Shown here: piece by piece, positions 52,755-62,024 of the stretch
Numbering within the stretch: the stretch's first letter is position 1
Layout of the letters: each line of letters opens with the position of its first letter
Assembly: GCF_900141785.1 (NCBI RefSeq)
Contig: NZ_FQYP01000008.1
Span: 1-64,000 of the forward strand
DNA: 64,000 nt
Direction: 5' to 3'
Origin: Aquimarina spongiae
GTDB taxonomy: Bacteria; Bacteroidota; Bacteroidia; Flavobacteriales; Flavobacteriaceae
Notes under the pieces: model-generated
Told to the model about the DNA's origin: nothing
Seen by the model: only the letters and a program-made list of their open reading frames with translations
Databases searched by the model: none
Translations under genes and position numbers: made by a program

Positions 52755-54875
52755 TTAATATCTTAGTAACTCATCAATTTTTACCTTCACTTTTTCAGTA
52801 GAAGGAATCATGGTTTGTTCTAAAGTACTATTAAGGGGAATAGCCGGCATATTTTCTGAACCTATTGTCATTACTGGTGCATCCAAAGATCTAAAACACT
52901 CTTCCTGAATTTTTCCAGCCAAGGCTCTTGCAAAAGAATTATTACTTGGTTCTTCGGTAACTACTAGACATTTTTTAGTCTTCTTCACCGATTCCATAAT
53001 GGTTTCTTCATCAAGAGGATACAAGGTTCTTAAATCAATAATTTCTACAACATCCTTGATATCTTTTGTGGCATTTAGCGCCCAATGCACTCCCATACCA
53101 TAGGTCACCACGGTAAGCGTTTCTTGATCATCCTGTGGCCAGATACGCTGTACGATGTTTGCTTTTCCGAAAGGTAATATATAATCTTCAGAAGGTTCTA
53201 TTGTTCTGGCAGCATCAGTCCCTTTTACCTTAGACCAATACAATCCTTTATGTTCCAGAATCACCACTGGGTTTGGATCATGATAAGCGGCTTTCATTAA
53301 TCCTTTTAGATCTGCTCCATTACTAGGATATGCTATTTTTATACCTCTGATATTGGTAACTACAGATTCTACAGATGAAGAATGATAAGGACCTCCACTA
53401 CCATAAGCTCCAATAGGAACCCGTAAAATCATCGATACAGGCCATTTCCCGTTTGACAAATAACAAGAACGACTCACTTCAGTAAACAATTGATTTAATC
53501 CTGGCCAAATGTAATCTGCAAACTGTACTTCTACGATTGGTTTTAACCCAACAGCAGACATACCTACAGTTGATCCTACGATAAAAGCCTCTTGTATTGG
53601 GGTATTGAATACACGTTCATCTCCAAATTTTTGAGCCAGTGTCGCAGCTTCTCTAAATACACCTCCTAATCGACCTCCTACGTCCTGTCCGTACAGCAAA
53701 CATTCTTTATGCTCTCTCATCAATTCCTCTACCGCAAACAAGGCACAATCTACCATGACTACTTCTTCTTTGTCTGATGGTGCTCGTTCTCCAAGTTCTT
53801 GGGTTACTGGTGTTGGTGCAAAATCGTGTGTAAACAAATCTTCTGGCGTTGGATCTTCGGCTTTCATTGCTTCCTCAAGATCTCTGGCTACGATATCTTT
53901 TGCTTTGTTTTCTATTTCTTGTATTTCTTTCTCTTCAAATCCGTTATCCAACAGCTGGTTACGAAGCACCGGATATGGGTCTCGAGATCTTGCTTCATCA
54001 AGATCATCTCGATACCATTCCATACGTACTCCCGATGTATGGTGATTTAATAAAGGAACTTTGGCGTGAACCAATATAGGTCGTCTTTCTTCTCTTATCG
54101 TTTGAATCGCTTCCTGAATGGCTAAATAACTTTCAGTAAAATTTGCTCCGTCTATAGATATAGCATCCAAACCATTAAATCCTCTCGCGTATTCAAAAGC
54201 ATTTTGTGCCCTTGTTTCGGCTTCGTTGGCAGAAATATCCCAACCATTATCCTGAACCAAATACAAGATCGGAAGCTGTTTTAAAGCTGCCATCTGGAAA
54301 GCCTCTGCGATCTCTCCTTCTGTCACCGACGCATCTCCCAAAGAGCATAGCACCAGAGGTGCCTCTTTTATCTCACTCTTGCCGGAATCGTTGTGGGGTA
54401 TTCCTACAAGTTCTTTATACTGCAATCCTAATCCAACCCCGGTTGCCGGAATCGCTTGCATACCTGTTGCAGAAGATTGATGTGGTATTTTTGGCTTATC
54501 GGCATCTCGTAAACTCGGATGCGAATAATAGGTTCTACCCCCGGAAAAAGGATCGTCTTTTTTTGCCAACAGTTGCAACATCAGATCATAAGGTTTCATC
54601 CCGATCCCCAACAACATCGCATCATCTCTATAATACGGAAAAGCAAAATCCTGTGGCAATAATTGCATCGCTACAGCAATTTGTATGGCTTCATGACCAC
54701 GTGAGGTAGCATGTACATATTTTGAGACTACTTTAAAATTCTCTTCGTATAATTCGGCCATTGATTTTGCCTTGCAAAGTGTCATAAATGCTTCTTGCAA
54801 TACCTCTTTGGCGATGGTTTTTTCAGCTAACATACTCTTCATTTTTTTAAATACAGATTGCCCATCAGCATTCAT
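52755..54875 (-). CDS. Branched-chain 2-oxoacid dehydrogenase E1, alpha-beta fusion
   Basis: A 706-aa TPP enzyme that decarboxylates branched-chain 2-oxoacids and passes the acyl group to lipoylated E2. Residues 1-350 are the alpha part with the TPP motif GDASVTEGEIAEAF...QDN; residues about 370-706 are the beta part (LLYGQDVGGRLGGVFREA, RVPIGAYGSGGPYHS). The fusion is normal in Bacteroidota. Last gene of the minus-strand operon, four bases after ilvE; E2 is two genes upstream and no E3 is in the window. Confidence 0.93.
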   Translation of the reverse strand: MNADGQSVFKKMKSMLAEKTIAKEVLQEAFMTLCKAKSMAELYEENFKVVSKYVHATSRGHEAIQIAVAMQLLPQDFAFPYYRDDAMLLGIGMKPYDLMLQLLAKKDDPFSGGRTYYSHPSLRDADKPKIPHQSSATGMQAIPATGVGLGLQYKELVGIPHNDSGKSEIKEAPLVLCSLGDASVTEGEIAEAFQMAALKQLPILYLVQDNGWDISANEAETRAQNAFEYARGFNGLDAISIDGANFTESYLAIQEAIQTIREERRPILVHAKVPLLNHHTSGVRMEWYRDDLDEARSRDPYPVLRNQLLDNGFEEKEIQEIENKAKDIVARDLEEAMKAEDPTPEDLFTHDFAPTPVTQELGERAPSDKEEVVMVDCALFAVEELMREHKECLLYGQDVGGRLGGVFREAATLAQKFGDERVFNTPIQEAFIVGSTVGMSAVGLKPIVEVQFADYIWPGLNQLFTEVSRSCYLSNGKWPVSMILRVPIGAYGSGGPYHSSSVESVVTNIRGIKIAYPSNGADLKGLMKAAYHDPNPVVILEHKGLYWSKVKGTDAARTIEPSEDYILPFGKANIVQRIWPQDDQETLTVVTYGMGVHWALNATKDIKDVVEIIDLRTLYPLDEETIMESVKKTKKCLVVTEEPSNNSFARALAGKIQEECFRSLDAPVMTIGSENMPAIPLNSTLEQTMIPSTEKVKVKIDELLRY

Positions 54876-54878
54876 TAT

Positions 54879-55952
54879 TTATCCAACTTTTTCTTCTACA
54901 TCTACAGGGATAATCCATCCATGTTTATCTTCCTGCTTCTGGGTTTTGATATCATCCAGGGTTGTTTTCATATCCTGGCTCACTGGATTATCTGTTGGTA
55001 ATGTAATTACCTCATCTTTATATCCAATAGCTTCTACCATGGCAATGGCTACAGCTGTGCCTGTTCCAAAAGCTTCTTCCAACTTCCCTTCTTTAGAAAA
55101 TTGAATCACTTCATCAATAGTGATAGGGCGTTCTTCTACTTCAAAACCTTTGTCTTTTAACAAGGTGATCACACTGTCTCTGGTAATTCCCTTTAGGATA
55201 GAACCACTAGTACTTGGTGTTATGAACTTACCTGATACCTTGAAAAAGATATTCATCGTCCCCACTTCCTGAACGTATTTGTGTTCGTTGGCATCTAACC
55301 ATAATACCTGGTCATATCCTTTTGCTTTTGCTTTTTCTGTTGGTAAAATTGCCGCAGCATAGTTTCCTGCAGCTTTTGCTTCACCTGTTCCTCCATCGGC
55401 CGCTCTTATAAACTCAGTTTCAGCATACAGCCGTATTTTCTTTGTAAAAAATGGACCTGCCGGAGAACAAATTACTATGAACTTATAGCTTGTAGCTGCT
55501 CTCATCCCAATAAAAGGCTCATCGGCATACATAAATGGTCTTAGATACAAGGCACTACCATCCTGTGGCGGAATCCAATTATGCTCTACACCTACAATTT
55601 GCTTTACTGCTTCTACAAACAAGGTTTCGGGAACAGTAGGCATCCCCATACGAACCGCACTATGATTAAAACGTTTCGCATTTTCTTCAGGTCTAAACAA
55701 AAGTGGGGTTTTATCCTGCCCAACAGTAGCTTTCATTCCTTCAAAAATGGCTTGCCCATAATGCAAAGCCATAGCAGCCGGATGGGTGGGTATCATCTGC
55801 AAAGGTTCGATACGTGGGTTTTGCCAGTTTCCATTTTGGTAATCACAAACAAACATATGATCAGTAAATACGGTTCCCAACGGGATGTTATCAAAATCAA
55901 TGTGTTGTAATCCCGAATTCGAAGTTCTTGTAATTTTGATCTGTTGTTCCAT
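54879..55952 (-). CDS. ilvE: Branched-chain amino acid aminotransferase
   Basis: IlvE interconverts Leu, Ile or Val and their 2-oxoacids using PLP. The 357-aa protein shows FDNIPLGTVFTDHMFVCDY, GQAIFEGMKA, the PLP lysine in GEAKAAGNYA, and the later TPSTSGSILKGITRDS. Here it lies between E2 and E1 of the branched-chain 2-oxoacid dehydrogenase, feeding that complex directly, which suggests a catabolic role. Confidence 0.95.
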   Translation of the reverse strand: MEQQIKITRTSNSGLQHIDFDNIPLGTVFTDHMFVCDYQNGNWQNPRIEPLQMIPTHPAAMALHYGQAIFEGMKATVGQDKTPLLFRPEENAKRFNHSAVRMGMPTVPETLFVEAVKQIVGVEHNWIPPQDGSALYLRPFMYADEPFIGMRAATSYKFIVICSPAGPFFTKKIRLYAETEFIRAADGGTGEAKAAGNYAAAILPTEKAKAKGYDQVLWLDANEHKYVQEVGTMNIFFKVSGKFITPSTSGSILKGITRDSVITLLKDKGFEVEERPITIDEVIQFSKEGKLEEAFGTGTAVAIAMVEAIGYKDEVITLPTDNPVSQDMKTTLDDIKTQKQEDKHGWIIPVDVEEKVG

Positions 55953-55966
55953 TTTTATTATGTTTT

Positions 55967-56028
55967 GGGCGCATCCCTGTGGGTCGGGCTATCCACGCTA
56001 CACGGTAGCTTGTTTCTATCCCTTGCGC
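55967..56028 (-). repeat. GC-rich structured intergenic element, copy 2
   Basis: On the minus strand the segment runs GCGCAAGGGATAGAAA, a small hairpin (GCTAC-CGT-GTAGC), TGGATAGCCCGACCC, and GGATGCGCCC. It shares with copy 1 (2586-2662) the order GCGC-AGGGAT-GAA, a central hairpin, GGAwAGCCCG-CC and GCGCCC. It lies between E2 and ilvE in the direction of transcription, so it would be part of the operon mRNA. Function is unknown. Confidence 0.6.
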
Positions 56029-56040
56029 ATATTTTTTTAA

Positions 56041-57342
56041 CTATATTTTTCTATTACTATCAAATGCTTCAAGCTCATCTCCTACCTTACGTAAAAAAGA
56101 GCCTCCTAAAAATCCATCTACTACTCGATGATCAAAAGACAACGACAAATACATCATGCTTCTAATCGCGATCTCATCACCTTTTTCTGTAGTAATCACC
56201 TCTGGTCTTTTCTTAATGATCCCTAATGCCAAAATCGCTACTTCAGGTTGATTGATTATTGGTGTTCCCATCAAGCTTCCAAAAGTTCCTACATTAGAAA
56301 TAGTAAAAGTACTCCCGCCGATTTCATCGGGTTTCAAAGCATTGTTACGCGCGTTGTTGGCTAAATGATTTACATTTTTTGCCAATCCCAAAAGATTCTT
56401 TTCATCAGCATTTCGTACCACAGGTACAATTAAATTCCCGCTTGGTAACGCAGTAGCCATACCTACATTAATATCATCATGTACCACGATTTTATCTCCA
56501 TCTACCGATACATTAATCATCGGATACTCCTTAATCGCTTTTGCTACCGCTTCTACAAAAATTGGAGTGTAAGTCAGTTTTTCACCATACTTTTCCAGAA
56601 ACTCATTCTTTACCGTATTTCTCCAATTCACAATATTGGTGACATCTATCTCGATATAACTGGTCACATGAGGAGAAGTATGCTTAGAGTACACCATATG
56701 ATCAGCGATCATTTTTCGCATACGATCCATCTCTACAATACGATCCTTACCTTCTGTAAATTGTATTGGTGGTGGATTGTAAGACGATTTTGGAGCGGTA
56801 GCCTGCGGGCGGCTTGGCAAAGGATATTTTCTATTTTTAAGATATAATATGATATCACTTTTGCGAATACGTCCACCCTCGCCAGTTCCTTGTATACTCT
56901 GTACCTCTTCTATACTTAGGTTTTCCTTTTTGGCAATGCTAATGACCAATGGAGATAAAAATCCATCGTTATCCCCAGTATTTAATGACCTAAACTCACG
57001 TTCTGTTTCGGATTTTACTGCTGCAGTTTGAGCTTTGGGTTTTGGAGCCTCAATTTTGGCTACCTCTATCTTTTCTGAAGGAGTTTTTGCCGTGGCCTCT
57101 CCATCTGCATCAATAACAGCAATCACGGTTCCTATTTCTACAACTTCATTAGGTTCAAATCGTATTTCTGAAAGCACCCCATTGCATGGTGCTGGCACTT
57201 CAGAATCTACTTTGTCTGTTGCCACCTCTAGTATGGTTTCATCTTCTTCTACAGGATCTCCAACCTTCTTCAACCAGTTTAAGATTGTCGCTTCTGAAAT
57301 ACTCTCGCCCATTTTGGGCATTTTTAACTCTACTATTGACAT
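56041..57342 (-). CDS. Branched-chain 2-oxoacid dehydrogenase E2 (dihydrolipoamide acyltransferase)
   Basis: A 433-aa E2: an N-terminal lipoyl domain with the lipoylated K44 in ATDKVDSEV, a linker, a peripheral subunit-binding domain at about 132-172 (SIAKKENLSIEEV, GTGEGGRIRKSDI), and the catalytic acyltransferase domain ending with DHRVVDGFLGGSF. It is lipoylated through LipB or related ligases. A TetR-type palindrome lies 8-24 bases upstream of its ATG. Substrate assignment to branched-chain acids rests on the neighbouring ilvE. Confidence 0.92.
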   Translation of the reverse strand: MSIVELKMPKMGESISEATILNWLKKVGDPVEEDETILEVATDKVDSEVPAPCNGVLSEIRFEPNEVVEIGTVIAVIDADGEATAKTPSEKIEVAKIEAPKPKAQTAAVKSETEREFRSLNTGDNDGFLSPLVISIAKKENLSIEEVQSIQGTGEGGRIRKSDIILYLKNRKYPLPSRPQATAPKSSYNPPPIQFTEGKDRIVEMDRMRKMIADHMVYSKHTSPHVTSYIEIDVTNIVNWRNTVKNEFLEKYGEKLTYTPIFVEAVAKAIKEYPMINVSVDGDKIVVHDDINVGMATALPSGNLIVPVVRNADEKNLLGLAKNVNHLANNARNNALKPDEIGGSTFTISNVGTFGSLMGTPIINQPEVAILALGIIKKRPEVITTEKGDEIAIRSMMYLSLSFDHRVVDGFLGGSFLRKVGDELEAFDSNRKI

Positions 57343-57350
57343 TTTGGTTA

Positions 57351-57366
57351 ACTAATGTTCGTTAGT
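57351..57366 (-). promoter_or_regulatory. TetR-type palindrome upstream of E2
   Basis: ACTAATGTTCGTTAGT is an imperfect palindrome (12 of 16 positions symmetrical), like operators of TetR-family regulators of acyl-CoA pathways. Outer TTA/TAA bases extend it. It sits between the DUF3050 gene and E2, so it may govern an internal promoter of the operon. Confidence 0.45.
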
Positions 57367-57385
57367 TTAATAATATACAAAATTC

Positions 57386-58162
57386 TTATGCGGGAACCGC
57401 ACTACTTTCCAAAGCTTTACGTATTCCTGTCCACAAGGCTATACGTTTCTCAAGCGCTTTTTTACTGTAACGCAAGGCCTCGTTCCATTCTTTCTCGTTA
57501 GTACAAAGAACATCCACCATTTCCAAACTTAAAGGGCCATGTTCATCACCATCGAGTTCTATATGACGTTCCAGATAATATACCAGTTGTTTTAATTCTG
57601 ATTCGGAGCCATTTCCTATACTTTTTACCAATTCGATAAACATGTCCGGGATCAAGTCTTCTCTTCCAAAAGTGAATACCGCAGCTATAATATGCGGTTT
57701 GTTGGTAGCAATAACCTGAAAGGTAAATGCTACAAAGTCCTTTACTTCATCTATAGTTGCTATTGATTCAAGACCTTCTTCAACCGTTTTACTATCATAA
57801 AGATGGCCCAACAACCTATTTATCTGTATAGTATCCGCGCCTGCTTCTTGCATTGCGTTTAAGTACATTTCGAAATGACTTACAGACTCTCCAGCTTGAT
57901 CCACATCACTTTCTTCGCCTAATACGATTTCATTCACAAAACGTCTCACCTTAGCGTTTGATGAAGGTATCCAAGGGATACTCGTTGTGGTAAAGTGAAA
58001 CTGCAAACTTTTCAATAAAGACATAAAATCCCAAACCGCAAACACATGACTCTGCATAAAGACACGAACACCTTCAATATCCTTAATATCCTGATATAGC
58101 GGATGCGTCTGCAATTGCAATCGTAATGGTTCTAGTTCTTTTATGATATGATTGATGTTCAT
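57386..58162 (-). CDS. DUF3050 haem-oxygenase-fold protein
   Basis: A 258-aa soluble, all-helical protein of the DUF3050 family, which has a haem-oxygenase-like fold. Recognisable strings: IEGVRVFMQSHVFAVWDFMS, VNEIVLGEESDVDQ and YLERHIELDGDEHGPLSLEM, with conserved acidic and His residues that could hold a di-iron site. Its start overlaps the stop of the paaY-like gene by four bases. Function in the phenylacetate operon is unknown. Confidence 0.87.
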   Translation of the reverse strand: MNINHIIKELEPLRLQLQTHPLYQDIKDIEGVRVFMQSHVFAVWDFMSLLKSLQFHFTTTSIPWIPSSNAKVRRFVNEIVLGEESDVDQAGESVSHFEMYLNAMQEAGADTIQINRLLGHLYDSKTVEEGLESIATIDEVKDFVAFTFQVIATNKPHIIAAVFTFGREDLIPDMFIELVKSIGNGSESELKQLVYYLERHIELDGDEHGPLSLEMVDVLCTNEKEWNEALRYSKKALEKRIALWTGIRKALESSAVPA

Positions 58163-58758
58163 ATTTTACTCTTAAACTCTTCTAAAGTTTTATAAAAAGC
58201 TTCTTGTGTTGATCTTTCTTTAGGAACTTCTCGTAAAGGCTCAACTTCTTCTAGAGATTCAAAACAATCTGTAGGAAGTTGTTGATATAATTGAGTGCCC
58301 TTAGTTTTCCAGGCAATCATTTCATCGCTCACTTCTTTAATAACTTTTGCTGGATTTCCAACGATCAAGCTACGCTTAGGGAAAACCATTTTTGCCTTTA
58401 CAAAAGACATAGCTCCCACAATACACTCATCCCCTATCTCTGCATCATCCATGATCACGGTATTCATACCAATCAGGCAATTACGTCCCAGATTTGCACC
58501 GTGTATCACCGCTCCATGTCCCACATGAGCACTTTCTTTAAGCACAATCGATTTGCCAGGAAACATATGTACCGTACAATTCTCTTGTACATTTACGCCA
58601 TCTTCAAGGATAATTTCACCCCAATCTCCACGAATTGCTGCTCCAGGTCCGATATAACAGTTTTTCCCGATAATTACATTACCGGTTACTGCTGCCAGCG
58701 GGTGCACAAAACTACTTTCGTGTACTACAGGTATATATCCTTTGAACGCGTATATCAT
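58159..58758 (-). CDS. paaY: PaaY-like hexapeptide-repeat (gamma-carbonic anhydrase fold) protein
   Basis: A 199-aa left-handed beta-helix protein of hexapeptide repeats: YIGPGAAIRGDWGEIILEDG, VQENCTVHMFPGK, AHVGHGAVIHGA. The His residues in TVHMF, HVGHG and VIHGA fit the metal site of gamma-carbonic anhydrase-fold proteins. PaaY is reported as a thioesterase in phenylacetate catabolism. The gene overlaps its neighbours by four bases on each side. Confidence 0.87.
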   Translation of the reverse strand: MIYAFKGYIPVVHESSFVHPLAAVTGNVIIGKNCYIGPGAAIRGDWGEIILEDGVNVQENCTVHMFPGKSIVLKESAHVGHGAVIHGANLGRNCLIGMNTVIMDDAEIGDECIVGAMSFVKAKMVFPKRSLIVGNPAKVIKEVSDEMIAWKTKGTQLYQQLPTDCFESLEEVEPLREVPKERSTQEAFYKTLEEFKSKI

Positions 58759-59507
58759 TTAAATCGTTTTAATGTTTCTTTGGTAAAATCACTTAGCACT
58801 AGTCGACCACTAATTACTGCTCGTTCTGCCAAAAGTGTATCCCAATGCTCTGTACCTTGCCAAAATACCTTTTTCATTTCTCTCATTGCTTCCGGGTTAT
58901 AGGTACAAAGGTGTTCGGCAAAGGCTTTTACCTCTTGATCCAATGTTTCAACATCTTCAAATACATGGGTAAACAATCCTTTGTCTCTTGCCCATTCTGC
59001 ACTATAAAAAGTATTGGCGTCTATAGCGATTTGAGACATAGCCGATAATCCTATTTTTCGCTCTACAGCAGGTCCTACCACAAAAGGTCCTATCCCAACA
59101 TTGAGCTCACTTAGCTTAATCGATGCATATTTGGTAGCCATACAATAATCTGTTGCAGACGCTACTCCTACGCCTCCTCCAACAGTTTTTCCTTGTACTC
59201 TACCAATAATGAACTTTGGGCATTTGCGCATGGCATTGATGACATTGGCAAAACCTGAAAAGAACACTTTTCCTGTCTCTGCATCATTGATATTAATCAG
59301 TTCTTTAAAACTGGCACCGGCACAGAAAGTTCTGTCTTTACCACTTTTTAGAACAATAACCTTTATCTCATCGTTATTACCGGCATCTGTAATCGTTTGC
59401 GCTAGCTTAGCTAGAATATCGCCAGGTAAAGAATTATGTGCAGGGTGGAAAAACTCTATAGTTCCTACTCCGTTTTCAATTTCAATATTTACGTATGGTG
59501 CTGTCAA
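58755..59507 (-). CDS. Enoyl-CoA hydratase/isomerase family (PaaG-like)
   Basis: A 250-aa crotonase-fold enzyme. The oxyanion-hole strings are CAGASFKEL and GRVQGKTVGGGVGVAS. At the hydratase Glu-144 position stands K126, while the second Glu is kept as E134 (LSELNVGIG). This favours isomerase chemistry, such as PaaG, over hydratase PaaF, though the assignment is inference. Lies between paaZ and paaY. Confidence 0.82.
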   Translation of the reverse strand: MTAPYVNIEIENGVGTIEFFHPAHNSLPGDILAKLAQTITDAGNNDEIKVIVLKSGKDRTFCAGASFKELININDAETGKVFFSGFANVINAMRKCPKFIIGRVQGKTVGGGVGVASATDYCMATKYASIKLSELNVGIGPFVVGPAVERKIGLSAMSQIAIDANTFYSAEWARDKGLFTHVFEDVETLDQEVKAFAEHLCTYNPEAMREMKKVFWQGTEHWDTLLAERAVISGRLVLSDFTKETLKRFK

Positions 59508-59525
59508 TGTTATATTCTTAAATTT

Positions 59526-62021
59526 TTATAATATGCCAAATTGTTGGAAATGGTGATTCATATGTTTTGTATTCAATAAATCCCACTCGAATTTATTCAT
59601 CTCTCCAAAAACTGCATTTTTTGTGATTGCTTCAGGATATTCTTTGAAATAGGTCTCAAATGCATCGTAGGCCTCTATCAGCTTTGCTTTGGCCGTAGCT
59701 AAATCTTCATATTTTAAATCCTCCAGTTCCCCAGCTTTCATCAACGGATGCTGGTGTTCTCTAGGCATTGATCTATGGTTGTACACCATTTCTTGTACAC
59801 GCTCTAGTTTATCCTCTGGAGTGGCGATTTCGAAGTCCTGAATTTCTCCAGCACCTATCCTAATCGTATATTCTAAATGTTCGACCATATGCTGCGGAGT
59901 CATCATTCCCCATTTGGGTTTCATATCCTCGGTTAGCTTGGCTAAATATCCTTCAATATTTGATCGATCAACTTGTACAAATGGTGTTTTTTTCTGTACC
60001 ATTGTCAAAATTGTAGCAATCGCGGCCAATTCGTCATCTTGATCAAACACTTCTACAAACCATTTTACGATACCACTTGGTAATTCTTTACCTCTATGAT
60101 CTCTATCTATTTTTTGTTTACATGTTAATCGTACATACACCGTATCATTATGATAGATCGGGCGTAAGAAACGACATTCCTCCAAACCATAATTAGCAGC
60201 AACCGGACCTTTATTTGGATATACAAATAATCCAGCTGCTGCAGCCAGAATGAAATATCCATGAGCTGTTCTTTTCTCGAAAATACTTCCATCTAAAGAG
60301 GTAATATCGGTATGCGCATAAAAATGATCCCAGGTAAGATTTGCAAAGTTGATAATATCGGTATCAGTAACTGTTCTTTTGTGAGTTTTGAGCGACATCC
60401 CTGGCTCAATATCTTCCCAGTGATACGCAAATGGATGCTTATCTGCAGTTTTATATTTTGAATTTGCCTGATAGATTCCTGTAACCTCGGTTAAAGTTGT
60501 TGGTGTTCCTTGTATGGCACATCGTTGCATATAATGCTTAATACCTCTCATACCACCCATTTCTTCTCCTCCTCCTGCGCGACCAGGGCCACCATGAGTA
60601 AGCATCGGTAACGGAGAACCATGCCCAGTACTTTGTCTGGCGTTTTCTCGATTTCCTACCAAAATACGTCCATGGTGAGAAGCTGCTCCTACTACAAATT
60701 CTTTGGCGATTTCATCATCGTAGGTAAAAATAGAAGACACTAATGATCCTTTACCCATATGCGTTAAGGAAATTGCATCATCTAGCGTATCGTAAGGCAT
60801 AATTGTAGATACCGGACCAAAGGCTTCTATCCTATGTGCTTCTGTATTTTTGAATGGATTATCTTCTCTTAACAAGATTGGAGATACAAATGCACCTTTT
60901 TCGGCATCGGCTCCAACCGTTTCAATTTTATCCAGATCTCCGTAAACGAGCTGTGCTGTTTTGGCGATTTCGAATACATTATTTCTAAAGCTCTCTACTT
61001 GCTGTTTGCTTGCCAGAGCCCCCATGCGTACTTCTTTCAACCTTGGATCACCGATAGTTACTTTATCTAATTGTTTCCCCAAAGCGATCTGCACATCTTC
61101 TACTAAATCTTTTGGAACAATGATCCTACGAATTGCAGTACATTTTTGTCCGGACTTAACTGTCATTTCCTTTCTCACCTCTTTGATAAATAGATCAAAT
61201 TCTGGTGTTCCCGGAACTGCATCTTGTCCTAATACCGAAGCATTCAAAGAATCTGCTTCCATAGTAAAAGGAACAGACTCTTCTATTAATCTTGGGTGTG
61301 CCTTTAAAATTCTACCTGTATGTGCAGAACCGGTAAAGGTTACTACATCTTGAGACTGCACCGTATCCAGAATATTTTTGGTCATCCCACTCAATAACTG
61401 TAGCGCTCCTTCTGGTAATATCCCAGAATCTACAATAACACGTACCACCGCTTCGGTCAAATAAGCGGTTTGCGGAGCTGGTAATACAACCGCTGGCACT
61501 CCTGCCATCCAGTTGACTGCACATTTTTCCAGCATTCCCCATATAGGAAAATTAAATGCATTGATGTGTACAGTCACCCCTCTTTTGGGTACCAAGATGT
61601 GATGCGCCATAAATCGCCCTCCTCTGGAAAGATCTATAGGATCTCCCTCTACGTGATAGGGCTGATTTGGAAAAAGTTTACGTAATGAAGCATTCGCGAA
61701 TAAGTTTCCAAAACCTCCTTCTATATCAATCCAACTATCAACTCGCGTTGCTCCGGTACGGTAACTTAATTCGTAAAACTGTTCTTTTCTTTTAGTCAGG
61801 TATAAAGCCAATTTCTTGAGCATGTTTCCTCGCTCCTGAAAGGTCATTTTTCTCAATATCTCTCCACCCTTAGTTCTACCATATTGTAAAACTTCTGGGA
61901 TATCCAAACCTTCGGTAGTAGAACGACCAATTACCTCTCCCGTAACAGCATCATGCATTACTAGTCCATCTCCGGAACCTGTAACCCATTTACCGTTGAT
62001 ATAACTTTCTAATGTTTGCAT
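59526..62021 (-). CDS. paaZ: PaaZ oxepin-CoA hydrolase/dehydrogenase with C-terminal DinB-like domain
   Basis: PaaZ opens the oxepin-CoA ring (C-terminal hydratase) and oxidises the resulting semialdehyde (N-terminal dehydrogenase). Residues 1-520 are aldehyde dehydrogenase with E255 and nucleophile C294 (SGQKCTAIRR). Residues about 530-680 are a MaoC-type hydratase with D565 and H570 (WDHFYAH). The usual length is about 680 aa; here a further 150 residues follow with a DinB-like pattern (PQHMVEHLEY; TKHMNHHFQQFG; H711, H715, H820, H823 and H824), a likely metal-binding domain. Confidence 0.93.
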   Translation of the reverse strand: MQTLESYINGKWVTGSGDGLVMHDAVTGEVIGRSTTEGLDIPEVLQYGRTKGGEILRKMTFQERGNMLKKLALYLTKRKEQFYELSYRTGATRVDSWIDIEGGFGNLFANASLRKLFPNQPYHVEGDPIDLSRGGRFMAHHILVPKRGVTVHINAFNFPIWGMLEKCAVNWMAGVPAVVLPAPQTAYLTEAVVRVIVDSGILPEGALQLLSGMTKNILDTVQSQDVVTFTGSAHTGRILKAHPRLIEESVPFTMEADSLNASVLGQDAVPGTPEFDLFIKEVRKEMTVKSGQKCTAIRRIIVPKDLVEDVQIALGKQLDKVTIGDPRLKEVRMGALASKQQVESFRNNVFEIAKTAQLVYGDLDKIETVGADAEKGAFVSPILLREDNPFKNTEAHRIEAFGPVSTIMPYDTLDDAISLTHMGKGSLVSSIFTYDDEIAKEFVVGAASHHGRILVGNRENARQSTGHGSPLPMLTHGGPGRAGGGEEMGGMRGIKHYMQRCAIQGTPTTLTEVTGIYQANSKYKTADKHPFAYHWEDIEPGMSLKTHKRTVTDTDIINFANLTWDHFYAHTDITSLDGSIFEKRTAHGYFILAAAAGLFVYPNKGPVAANYGLEECRFLRPIYHNDTVYVRLTCKQKIDRDHRGKELPSGIVKWFVEVFDQDDELAAIATILTMVQKKTPFVQVDRSNIEGYLAKLTEDMKPKWGMMTPQHMVEHLEYTIRIGAGEIQDFEIATPEDKLERVQEMVYNHRSMPREHQHPLMKAGELEDLKYEDLATAKAKLIEAYDAFETYFKEYPEAITKNAVFGEMNKFEWDLLNTKHMNHHFQQFGIL

Positions 62022-62024
62022 AGA

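Noticed and set aside
54206..54709. 167-codon open frame antisense to the E1 gene
   Set aside because: It lies wholly inside the well-supported E1 coding region and has the composition of a shadow frame.
58291..58902. 203-codon open frame antisense to paaY and the PaaG-like gene
   Set aside because: It spans the junction of two supported genes on the other strand and has no recognisable motif.
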